DNA of 64,000 bases from Echria macrotheca (taxonomy: Eukaryota > Ascomycota > Sordariomycetes > Sordariales > Schizotheciaceae). Of the stretch, positions 20,116 through 31,789 are shown piece by piece. Numbering within the stretch: the first letter of the stretch is position 1; the number at the start of each line of letters is the position of its first letter. The translations under genes were made by a program, and so were the position numbers. Under the pieces are notes generated by a model. That model saw only the letters and a list, made by a program, of their open reading frames with translations. It did not search any database and was not told where the DNA came from. The stretch is taken from positions 744,001 through 808,000 of the forward strand of contig MU839835.1 in NCBI GenBank assembly GCA_030411725.1, given 5' to 3'.

Positions 20116-23100
20116 TTTGTAGATGGGAAAGGCTACGCCTTTCTCGAGCTAAAGCAACGGGGCTAGATCGTGAGCGTGCCGTGAGGCGAAGCTGTCGACG
20201 CCTTCGGACGTTTATCGTCGGCGTGGCTTCGGGGAAGATCAGTGCTCCGTAGAGCTTTGCAGGGAAGAGAAGAGCTAGAGGTTGAGCAAGAAGTTTAATC
20301 CCGGATCCGAGAAGTGTGAGCTGTAAGGGGATGTTGAAGAAGTTGAAGGTGCGTTCCGAAGACGGCGCTGATCGAGGCTTTCTTGAAGTTATGGAGGCGC
20401 TTGGCAGGAGGAAGATAAAAGGGGTATCTCTCTATCGAGTAAGAGAAAGAAGCTCCGGAACAGGGAGCTGAAGGTAGGGGAGAGCTGGAGCTTTCAACAA
20501 GGCGTGTCTCGCGTCCGGGGACTCATCAACATGATTGGCGCTCGTCCGGTACCCGCCCGCCAATGAACAAGTGATTCAACGGGCTGCTGAGCCGGACAGG
20601 AGGAGGATGGGAGCGCCGGCGGATGGGTAGGTTGGTCAAACTAGTTTGCTGATGTACCTGGCAGGGGAAATAACCGACTCTTCCATAGTCATCGTCTCTC
20701 CCGAGAGAAGACGCAAGCTGGCCGATGGGGACGAGACAGCACGGGCCCGGCAAGACGCGCCTCTGCAGATTGACGGTGGGATTGGGAAGGGGAATAAAAA
20801 TTCTCGATGACGGCCTGTCTATCCAACCTGGTGAGCGCGGTGGGGGACAGAACCAGGGTCCGGGTCATGAGCGAGGAGCTCCAACCAGGACGACGACGGC
20901 TTTAAAGACAGAATACCGAGGACACGACAGAACCGCTGCCCTCCGGAGCCGTACAGACAGTGTGCAAAGGTGTAGAGCAGATGGGCGAGGCCCGTCGACC
21001 GGGGGGAGGGAACATGGAGGGGGTGAGTATAGGGGGGGTGCAGAGATGGCAAACTGTGGAGTAGAGAAACAGAACAAGGGGACAGGGTATGTGCAAAGTC
21101 AGGGCTTGGATGTCATGGTAAGGATGTAAACTCTTAATGGGTTCTGGTTGTGCATAGGGCCTGGGCAGCCACCGGAAGGACCAGTCAGGGTCTGCACCCA
21201 ATGCCCTGCCAAACACTGACAAGGTGGCCTGTCAGATATCGGCAGCCTCAGGGCAGCGAGGTAACCCTCCATGGTTCCGTCCGGAACGGTCCTGCCTGAC
21301 TTCTTGCCGCAAGCATTTTTGAACGTGAACTGCGCCAACGCGGACCGGCCCAAGTCGACAATGTGAGACGAACACCTCCAATTCACCATATTTCCTCGTT
21401 CATCGCAAAGCACGGCTGCCGGACCGGTCGAGGTGTTGGCCTCTGGCACAGGACCGGAGCCGGCGTCCCTTGGCGGGAAAGGTACCGCCCCTCATCCCCC
21501 CAATCCAGACTCCCACTTGTTCGACGTGCCCTCGGAGGGGTCTGCTGGTGCGAGGAAGGGAACTGATAGAAAGAGCCACCAACCGAGTACCGAACCATAA
21601 TGATCGAAGTTGGCATGCCGGTAATATCGACCAGGGCCTCAGAATATGACAACAAATTCATGCATGAGCGGCGCAGAGACAGACCGCAGTAATCTCGACC
21701 ACAACCTGTTTGGTTAGCAGCGCTAAGTTACCCCCCCAAAATGGCATGTCGATGATGCAAATCTTTAATGTGCGCCCAAGACAGGAGGGAGGCGGAGGCC
21801 TTTCGAGGAGACAGGTGAATGACAGCCCCGTGAGGGGAGTGGCGGTCACCGGACTCGGTCGGGTTGCAACTGGGCCAGAAAACTCTTGCAAGTTGGGCTC
21901 GACCGGCTTCTTGGTTCCTTTTTTTTTTAACCCTTTCCCATCCGCAGCCTTTCCCGTTACTCGCAGCCACCCGCCGCCTTACTTACAATATGGCACGAGA
22001 CGCGCCTGGCGGTTTAGAGGAACGGGAGGCAGTGCAGGGCAGTGGCCAGGCGTCAGCCAAGTCTTTCTGCATCTTTCTGCATCATCCAGACCCCGGCATA
22101 CCAGAGACAAGCAGAAGCTTCCCATGACAGGCCGGAGCCGTGGAGATGGTGAGCGAAGAGACGCGCGAGGATGAGTGGCTGCAGAAGGCAAGGTCGCATG
22201 GGCTCAACGGGTTTGAAACTGGCTCGCCAAACACCTGGAGCTTGATCGGAGACGGAGAGGCACCAGGCCTGCCAGGTGGGCTGGCGTTCGCCAGAAGAGA
22301 GGGGGATCAACAGGTGGACCGTTCCCATTTGAGATTTTTCCTCCGATGTTTTGCGACTCTGGTGGTTTGGTTTCGATGCGCCGGCTAACAAGGACTGTCT
22401 TCCCCAGCTGGATCGTGTGCTTGGCTCGCCAGAACAGAGACTGAAAAGTTTGGTCCGCCGATGCGGAGTCCCAGACCGAATCGGTCCATCTGGGCATCTT
22501 GCATCATATCGAGAGCCAGATCGGACCGGTCAATGCTCCAGGAGGAGGAGCCATCTCGACCACCACCCCCCCGTCCGAGGGGGGCGCTACACTAGGCGCA
22601 CGGAAAGGAGTCCGAAAGACGAAAGGAGCGGCTCGCAGGCTCGCTTCGATCCGCCCTCTACCCAAAAACCACGACTCTCCGGCTCGCATCTGTGGTCCGG
22701 GTTGCACATGGGTTTTGCTGAGACCCAAGAACCTGTGCGGTCAATGTGATATAAGCCGCTTGTGGGAGGCGCGGCAAGCCCCCCAGGCCCTGCAGCCGCC
22801 GATGATCTCTCCTCTGGGGAAATTCTGGCTTTATTCCGACCTTCTGTGCGCAAAAAGGGCATCTCGCTATATGTGTCTGTTCGCTTGCCGGATCTTAGCC
22901 GGCCCCGGTCTCGATGCTACGTGCGCTTTAGGATTGGAAGCCTGCATGATGGATTGATCAGTGTGAGGGAGCATTGAGCCCGTAACATGACGGCCTTCAA
23001 CTGATCTTGGTCAAACCGTTGCGACAAACCCAGGCGAGACAGGGGCCCCTTTGCGAACGTTAACGGCGAGCCAGCCCCCATCGTCGACCCAGATTGAGAG

Positions 23101-26100
23101 AAGCCAAACAGCCGCCGCCCGGGGGCTTGATGTCTGTGCGTTCTAGGAACTTGTCGCTGGCCAGCCCACATCACCACAATCGTTTGTGGTTCTTGTTTGG
23201 CGGGGTCGTCGACCAAACAATCCTTGACAATGGAATTGTCAGCGTGCGAGCCGTTTATGGGCTCCTGCGCAAGAAGTCATGGGCGCCGTCTTTATTGTCA
23301 ATGCCGACCTGAAAATCATCCCAGTTCGGCTCCTCCTCCTTTCCGCCATGAGGAACGAACTGGCGGTCAGCGCCGTCCCTCCCCCACACCAGGATCAGGG
23401 CTCCTGCGGAACAGCACCACCGACAGGTCGATCATGAATCGCGTTTCTCTCCCAAGGGTGCTCCCTAGAGCTGGAGAGCTGCCGGTATGGAGTTGCGGGA
23501 CCCGGCAAGACCAGCTCGGCTGCTCGCCATTCACCCCCCAGCCGTGATGGGCCACGATTGACTCTGCGGTGTTGCATGGCCGTCTCCAGATGGTTGCTTC
23601 TACTGCGACCCGCTCGAATCCCGTCTTTGTCTCTCCGTCTGTCCAGCTGTGCGTATCTCAGCTGGACAATGGCGGGCCTGTCCTTCTGCCTCAACCGGTA
23701 CCTCCTCGGTTGCGACCCTGGGCGGGATTATTATCAAGATTCGTCGTGCCGACTAACCTTGCTATCGTAGGGTGTCCTCACTTCTGAGACCCAACCCACT
23801 GCTGTTCGGAATTGAATTTGGCATATTTCTTTTCTGTATCGTTGGCGACAGGGCTTGTGCATGTTTCGCATGTCTTCAAGGATACGGGCATATGAATGGG
23901 AGAGGAGCGCATAATTGCAGAGGGTGTGTATTGAGGCGACATCCGAGCAGGGGATACCCTTTCCCACATAGATGTGCGGGGGGATAGGTAGCAGACGCAA
24001 ACTACCGTTGAGGAGCGCGTGACTGACCGGTGACGAAGGCGTGAACGGTCAGGGGAACTGGTGGAAACAATACGTGGGATACCGGCAGATCATGTTTCGC
24101 TGTTGGTGCCCGAACAAAGCAACCAGCATCCTCCCAACTTTGTCCGTTTGCTGGTTTTCCGGTCAATCTCGTCCTGATATCAGGCGGTGCTCGAGCATAG
24201 CCTTCGCCTTCGCACGCGGATCTCTGTTTTGATGTGACGGTTACGGGCCGGGTTTTATCCTCAACTTTTGGCGTAGTGGATCTGGGTATCAAAACGTCGC
24301 TAAACACAAGTCAAGTGAGCTGAACTGCATGTATGTCGTCTTTCGCCGTCTTCGATGCTCGGGCTCGTCTGAGCCTATGGTTAAGGGTTAGCCGGACTTG
24401 CTCTCGTTTGCTTCTCTTTCCGTCTGCCGACCCCTCAACTCATTGGACCGTGGCAGGCTGCATCTGACGGGACCCTAGTGGCCATTCAAGACCGACAGCA
24501 GGTCCCCTCAGCTGTTCTGGGAAGGCTTTGTTGGCCTTGCATACGTAGCCTAGCCCTAGCTGCGGCACCTGCGATCTTTTAATATGCCATGTGTGTGCTG
24601 GCTCCCAGCGGGGGTGATCGGAGTTGTACGCACTCAATGCGCGGGGCAACCCAATGACTCCAGCAGATTGCGCGATGATGGAGCCCACCATAGTCAGGAT
24701 GACTCTCGCAGACGTCACAGATCCCCACTGACGGATGACGAACCTTGCAGGCCGCGACTGCTCTCCGGCGGTAGTGATAGCAGCGGGCGAACTCCCCTCT
24801 CTTTAACTTGCCCGCGAGGGTTGGACGTGTTGTTGGCCCGAAAGCGCCTCATATGCGCGCCATGGAGTTTTACCCCACGATGCTTGATAGACACACTCCC
24901 TGGTCGGGAACCTGGTCGAAAATGACGACTTCCCGTTTCCTGGCCCCCGTGGAAGCGGAATTCGACAGTCGACAAGAGATTGTCTGGCAACCCAACGTGG
25001 CGGTGAACGGCACAGGAACGATCTTGGGTAGCAAGCATGCATATCATCCGTCGCCCGACGGGAAATGTCGAAGCCTTGTCCCTGTCGTGTTTTGACAGCA
25101 CAGAACAGGCTGATGGGCAATGCAACAGCGGGAGGGCGATTCCTCCCCTTGGAGCAAGAAGCAGCCGCAAGATACAGCCACCATTCTGGCATAATGAACT
25201 AGTGCAGGGAGTTTGGTCGAGTCCCGATCGTCAATCCCATCCCAGGAGCCATGTGTCGTGAGTCCAGGAAAGATGGCGGCGGTGTTGCAGGGACCGAGCG
25301 GGCGGCAACGTGGAGAGGACAATAGCATTCGTGAGATGTAGCCCTCGGCCGGATGCGACAGCCTCGTGCTGACTTTGTCGAGCTGGAACGTGGGCAGCCC
25401 GATGGGGAAGTTCGGCAAGGCGAAGAAGACAAAGAACGCCTGTTGTCCATCCGTTTGTACAGTACATACAGAAAGAAGACCGGCTGTGCCGAATCACAGC
25501 CCGCGGATTCGGGCATCGACAACCGAGGCCATCGGCCGCCAATTCCAAGGCGGAGACACCAGAAGCCGGCTGTCGGAACCCGTCATGGCGGGTGCTGCGT
25601 GGACGCGATGTTGCAAAAGCGGCCGGCCGTGGAGCTTCGACCAATGATTCTCCGTGCGGGCGTTTGTCTTCAGGTTCCCGCGAAGTCTGAGTCCAGGCTG
25701 GCTGCATCTGGTAACATTCGATGCTGCGAGGGTTCCCAGCGGCACGGTTCTCGTCCAAGGGGCGCAAACGGACGCATCCAATCGAGACCGCAGCCGAGCT
25801 GCTTCTGTTTGCGATCCGAGATCAGGGAGAATGGATCAGTAAAAAGAGAGAAGTGACAAGTGACGGTCAAGCCGAATCGGCTGCGGGGTGACGCTTGCAA
25901 GACCGCAAACCTGCAAACCTGCGTCGGAGGAGGCGTGCGGTGAGACTTTGGTGCCTGACGAGAGAGTCACGAAAGTATGAACCTGGCAGTCCCGGCCTAG
26001 AAGGGAGGCACGAGGCACGGAAAGAGATTTTGATGAGCTTGTCCTACAACGGGAAACAGCGAAGGACGGCAGAAGGACGTCGGCACGGCGGGTACCCAAA

Positions 26101-26800
26101 TTCCAGCAACAGGTAAAGTACACGGTACGTACTGGACGGGTGGGTAGTACCGACCTGGCGAGGCGGGTCATCAGCTCCACAATACTCACGACAGCCTCAT
26201 CCGATGCTGGAGGGCCTCTCTAATTCCTGAGGAGTTCGTTCAACCATCGGGGGAGCAGTAGTCCTCGATCCGGCAGGGTTGCTGAACCGCAGCGGCAATC
26301 ACCAAATCTGAGACGTTTTTGACAACCGCTGCGGGACTCGGGAGGGGCCGCTGAGCCACTAACTTGGAGCATCCCTGCGAGGTAAAACTTGCACAGTGTT
26401 TGGTGCACCGTCGCAGTCAACCCGGGACTCTTGTTTATGCCCATCCGGAGGAGAGTAAACCCTCCATTCACGCATTCATCAGAATGTGACCGCAAAACGC
26501 GACTTGAACCCAAGCCCTCAAATCCACAACTAGCGCTGTGAACGATATCCGTTTCATCTTGCCCTCACCTTGAGCGGCGTGGACTGCACGGTGCGAGCTC
26601 TAGGGTTCGGGTTATCAGTAGGATCCACAAGTTGCCCAAACAAACTCCGCCAGGCAGCGAATGGAGGTGATGACTGAGTCTGCATCTAAACACCACAAGA
26701 TCATCATCCCTACCGCTGAAATCGAAAACGCCCACCAACAGCATAACCGAAAACGAGTTTCCAAGATACAAAGACCAGTCTTATTCACAAAAACGACAAG
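20116..26800. other. 6.7-kb region without a supportable gene
   Basis: The largest gene-free stretch in the window. Overlapping short frames appear in all six registers, as expected of GC-rich non-coding DNA, and none carries a domain, a signal peptide with a continuing mature region, or a matching chain of splice sites. The sequence is not conspicuously AT-rich, so there is no visible sign of repeat-induced point mutation. The first few hundred bases should be the Myb gene's promoter and the last few hundred that of tubulin cofactor B. Long non-coding RNA or a fast-evolving gene cannot be excluded. Confidence 0.5.
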
Positions 26801-27913
26801 ATGACGACCATGGCCGATGTCCCCCTCTACGTTGTGTCCGAGTACTCGTCGTCGGAGCGCCGCATCACTCCAGCATGGTCGATTGCCCAGCTGAAGAAGA
26901 AGATGGAGCCCGTCACGGGTATTCCTCCCTCGTGCCAGAAGATCACTCTCAAAACTGCCACAAACCCAAGTCTCCCAGTTGAGGCGGCGGACGAGGAAGC
27001 TACACAGCTGGCCAACTTTCCACTCGTCCCATACGCGGAACTGAACGTAAGTATATCCATCAAAGACAAAGTCAAGCGAGTGTAATTTCCACTTGCTCTC
27101 TACCTTGTAGCCTTTGGTCACCTCCTGGTATCCTTAGCGCTAGAGCTTGCTGCCTGTTTCCTGATATGGAGACTTGACGCAGTGTGGCAAGTCATGCCAG
27201 TCCAGGAATGTGATCAACCCCATCAGACCACACCGGCACTGGGTGTGAATTGGCCTCTGAGGTCTCCCGGCGTGGCCTGAGTAGTCTCGGCTGTCAAAAG
27301 TGCCGTATCCACGGCGCCTTTACGCTTGGGGAGAGAAATGACGATCCCATGGGTTGTTGATATTGCTGTGCCTTCGAGACTCCCTTGGCCGTCTTCGGTT
27401 TTGCTTAGCTAACGGACTCGCTAGATCACCGATACTCGACCTCCTACTGGCAGACCTAATTTCTTTAACGCGGTTGGCGTGGAGAAATTTGTGCTTCCAG
27501 AGGAGGAGTACGAGAAGAAGACTGATTCGGTTCTAGCGTGGAAGAAGGCACAGAAGCTTGGCCGCTTTGATCCTGACGCTCCGACACACGAGCAGGCCAA
27601 GGTCGAGGCTATCGCAAAGGAGATCGAGGCCCGCGGCATCGCCGTGGGGAAGCGATGCCGAGTCGGCGAGGACGACAGCAAACGGGGTGAGATCAAGTAT
27701 GTCGGCGATGTCAAGGAGATACCGGGAGGTATTGGCGCTTGGGTAGGCGTCGAACTAGACGAGCCAACCGGTAAGAATGATGGAAGCATTGCCGGGAATC
27801 GGTACTGGGGCGAACCCTCGGAGCTCAAGCGCGGTGTCTTCGTCAGACCGGAGCGGGTAGAGGTTGGTGACTGGCCCGTCCTGGATGACTTGGAAGATAT
27901 GGAGGAGATATGA
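26801..27913 (+). CDS. alp11: Tubulin-folding cofactor B (Alp11/TBCB)
   Basis: Two exons, 26801-27046 and 27425-27913, giving 244 residues, the usual length of the family. The intron is 378 nt, long for this genome, and phase 0 (AELN|ITDTRPP). Residues about 6-90 form the ubiquitin-like domain (WSIAQLKKKMEPVTGIP). A helical linker with charged residues follows, then a CAP-Gly domain at about 157-230 with GGIGAWVGVELDEPTGKNDG; the GKNDG signature is at 198-202. The protein ends in an acidic tail closing with MEEI, resembling the acidic C-terminal motif known to matter in TBCB. The family binds alpha-tubulin and works with cofactor E in alpha/beta-tubulin heterodimer folding and turnover in the cytoplasm. 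An ATG three codons downstream (26810) could also serve as start. Confidence 0.92.
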
Positions 27914-30134
27914 GTCGCCCACGGTACTCACAATTCGTTCTCGTCTACAGATTCACTGCTCTGGCCCCGACTAAACGAAGTACAGCTCATAGTTCCTATG
28001 GTATCGATGGCGACTTCAAGAGGCACTCCCGGTTCCCTTGTACTCAAACCTCTTGGAGAGATATGGGAGCCCCTATGTTAGATACTGGGAGATGACGATA
28101 CGATTCACGCTTAGGCAATCACTCCGAAAATAAGGGCGCTTTCTCTGGCAGGCCAGTGAGCAAAAGACTACAGTTTTTTTATCGAATAGTTCGAGACTCT
28201 CTCTGACTGTTGGTTCTGCAAAGTGTTTGGTTTGCAGGACATGTTGACAGGGAACCGAGTCAGTGGGAATCTCGGGCATTTTCTAAGGAGTCGCCAAGAA
28301 TGCAACGAAGAAACAGCGAGTATATGTCTCCAGCAAATTCTCCGGGATGACATGCAGATGTTTCTGTGTTTCTTGGTCGCCGAATAGAGAGTGGTGATGG
28401 GCCTTTACAAGAGTGAGAATACTGTCTAGGTCCTCAGAGACCACAACAACATCTCCTCTGGACCTGTAGGGCTGCTCGGTTGTTCGGCTTGCATTTAGCC
28501 GCATCACGGTTTCTTGGGTCGGCGCAAGGGTCTGTCACTGTCCCTGTGTGAAGCCCCGACGTTTTCGACAAGGGGTCCATCCCCCTGGGGTGCATTCCGG
28601 GAGCCGAGCCCGCAGAAGAGTTTGGATGGCGGACGACCTTCATCCAGCGTTGGCATTTTGCGCTGCTGGAGTTTCTCAAAAGCACCTAGGTGTCTTTGAC
28701 CCGACAGAGTCGCGTGTTTTTACAAGCAGCCAAAACCCGGACATAAGGATATTCTCCTGGTGTCTCCAGGTCAGCTCCATGGCCAAACGTCTGCCACTGA
28801 CAGGCCTGCCAGCACGTTTAGCATCTGACACTCAACCAGCAATCCTGACCCAGGAACAGGGGGTGGGGCTGGGTGGCAGGAAATATTCCGAAGCAGCCGA
28901 AGGAAAATCTACGGCGAACAAACATTGTTTGGCCAATCGATGACGGGAGCCTCGCCAACTGGGCTGGTCCCGACCATGCAGGATACCGCCGTTGCAGATG
29001 GGCCCATCGAGATGTCTTGAATGAACCAGGAAACCAAGCCCTCCTTACTTGGTGACTTATTGGCCTAGATGTGTTCGGATGACTGATAGCCGCTTCAGAA
29101 TCCCCAAGTTCGTCTGGTGTACCCACCAGTGGCGCTGTCGAGCTGAGGCCCCAAAAAGATATGCAGCTTGGCGAATTCAAGATGCGTCCAGTGTTGAGCA
29201 CACCAGCAGATCCACCAGCCGTGATCTGTCTTCTTGGCCAAACATGTCGAAGGCCAATTGCGTCTGCAACACGGTGGCCGGGCTGCTGGCTTGCCGAATG
29301 TTTGCGCAAGGCCTGCCATGAGATGCTTCAGGTGAAAATGATCGACTGGAAGCGCGGCGCATTACGATGCAACCCCCAGGACCATACCGCTCTGGGCACT
29401 TGCAGCACAGGTGTTGGTGGTTGCTTGAAGAAAGCTGTGGCGCTAAAACAGTTTCGCTGTCTCAGACGTGCCCCCCCAAACACCTCTTCAACAGATCCCC
29501 TTACCATGCTTACCACCAGAGGTGGGACTCGTCGCTCCTTTCCCCGAGCTGCGCTCACACGACCGTCGCACTGCGAACATTGATTCCATTCCTCTCCTGC
29601 GAAATAGATGCAGATTGCTTTTGACATTGTTCAATGCCCAGCTGTCCGGCTCCCTTTTCCGACGCCTCAACCAATCGTAGCATCCAATTGCTTGGCCGGG
29701 ATACAGGGATACCTAGCCACTGCTGCACCCCAGAGCTCAACGGCGCGTACTCGCCTACCGCCCTCCCCACCTTGCCGTCGAGCCGGGCCAAGAGGCGTCC
29801 CCAGACTCGCAGTGCTTTGTGGTCGTCGGCCACAGTCGTCTCCTGCCATTGCCTACCCCAGTCTTAGCATACCCTTCTCGACGATCAGAATCCGAGAAAC
29901 CAAGGCCGACAGGCCAGAGCCCTGTTGCGCGAGCCGGACAGCAATGTGACGCCCCGGCCTCTGCCGAACTCGAGCTTGCTTTTCTCCTTCCTACCCCCTT
30001 CGGATCCTTATCCCTTCGCGCCTCCCCACCACGAATCGAAATTCCCCGATCGAGGATCCCACCAACGCATTCCCGCTCTTCGAACCTAGCACCCACGGAG
30101 CGACGTCGACCGTCGCTGGTGCTGGCGAAGAACG
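27914..30134. other. Intergenic region upstream of the RING ligase gene
   Basis: No gene recognised. Frames near 28.5-29.6 kb lack domains and overlap on both strands. The final 400 bases are pyrimidine-rich and probably contain promoter and leader of the gene at 30135. Confidence 0.5.
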
Positions 30135-31789
30135 ATGATGGCCCCTCCACGGTGGCTGCTGGCCGCCGCCGCCGCCGCCTCTCTCACGGCCCTGCCGCTG
30201 GTGTCAGCTGACAGAGCGTCGATTGACTGGATGGACCAAGTGCCGGTATGGCAGCAAAACGAAGTAATGCGGCTCGTATTGACGGCGCCGTCGGGCGAGG
30301 CCGCTCCATTGACGTACAGCGTCTATCCGCTCACGCAAAGCTCGGGCGTGAATGGGACCGAGATCACGAGAAAGGTACGGCGGGATTGCTCGTTGCAGGT
30401 TCGCTGCAGGCGAGAAAGCTGCTAACGCACATGACAGGCGGTCAGGGTTTCGGGCAACATCGTGCTCGCCGAGCCAGAAACTTTCGACCAGCTAAACAAA
30501 TCAGACACGATCGCCTACCTCTCGTGCGACCGCGATGACTCGGACGATTTGATCAATAATGTCATGGCGATGAGCAAGCTACGCGCCATCCTACTGTATA
30601 GCCAGAAGGGGAACTGCTGCGGTCTTATGGGGGCAAATCTGCCTTTCGATTCGATATTTACCATGGGGAGCGCGGCCGAGGCGTCCGAAACGCTAAACAC
30701 GACCACGACGGCCGAGGGCATCGTGCGCGCCTCAATCATGGGCAACTGGACACAGGAGCGAGCAGATGACGGCGAAAGCCAGAATGGCAGCAACTCGGCG
30801 GTCGCCATGAGCATCTTGTACAGCATCACAGGGCTGATTACGCTATTATTTCTTGTTATCATCGGGACAGGCGCCATCAGGGCTCATCGATATCCGGAGC
30901 GGTATGGACCGCGGTCTGGCTACGGTGGGCGGCCAAGGCAAAGCCGTGCCAAGGGACTGGCCCGGGCCGTTCTGGAGACACTTCCCGTTATCAAGTTTGG
31001 CGACCCCACCCCGGCCAAGCTAGATCCAGCGTTCGAGCTCGAACAACAGCAATCGAGGTCGTCACCAGATCCCGCTGCGAGAGCACGGTTATCGGCCATT
31101 CCTGAGGAGCCGCGGACGCCGATGAACCCAAAGAAAGAGCCCCCGACGCCGAGACCCGAGACCATCGCAGAGACAACAACGACAACGACAACAACTGCGC
31201 CTGCCCAGGGGTTAGGGGCGACCAACTCCACCAGCAATGGGGCCAAGCAGGGTCCGAATGACGAACATTTGGGATGTTCTATCTGCACCGAAGACTTCAC
31301 GGTCGGCGAGGATGTCCGCGTGCTTCCCTGCGACCACAAGTTCCATCCAAATTGCATTGATCCATGGTTGATTAATGTCTCGGGAACCTGTCCACTTTGG
31401 TATGCCATGATCCTTGACCAAGCTATGTGTAGATTCTAATCCTCTTCTTTAGTCGTCTCGATCTGCGACCGCAGAGTGACAGGATAGCAGATGGTAGCCC
31501 CGACGACCACCTTCAGCTGGCACCACCCTTGTCGGTCGAGTGGACAGATGCAGACGAAGGTCTCGGGCCCAACCGGGAGCGGAGGAGATCCCGCCTCCTG
31601 GACCTCCACCGACTCAGGCAAGCGACCGTTGAGGAGCGGATTGAGATCCTTCGGAGGCACCGATCACAGCAACAGGGGCCAGCAGCAGAGGGCGACTCGG
31701 AGGAGCCGGGGCGAAGAGCGAGACTAGCGGACCGGCTGCGAGACCGGTTTCGGATCCGGACCCTCGCCACTCGACCAGCCAACTCCTGA
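30135..31789 (+). CDS. Transmembrane RING-H2 E3 ubiquitin ligase
   Basis: Three exons, 30135-30374, 30438-31399 and 31453-31789 (introns 63 and 53 nt), giving 512 residues. There is a signal peptide (MMAPPRWLLAAAAAASL...), a lumenal domain of about 170 residues, a membrane helix at about 202-226 (MSILYSITGLITLLFLVIIG) and a RING-H2 finger starting at Cys360 (CSICTEDF...LPCDHKFHPNCIDPWL...CPLC). The last zinc-ligand Cys is created by the second splice junction (CPL|C), so an unspliced read ends within the finger. The tail is Arg/Glu-rich. The architecture matches PA-TM-RING proteins of the RNF13/GRAIL type, whose members ubiquitinate endosomal or vacuolar membrane proteins. The lumenal part would then be a divergent PA domain, which I cannot confirm by eye. 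An ATG one codon downstream is an alternative start. Confidence 0.87.

Noticed and set aside
26440..26560. Minus-strand string GGGTTCAAGTC resembling a tRNA T-loop
   Set aside because: No 5-bp T stem or acceptor pairing could be found around it.
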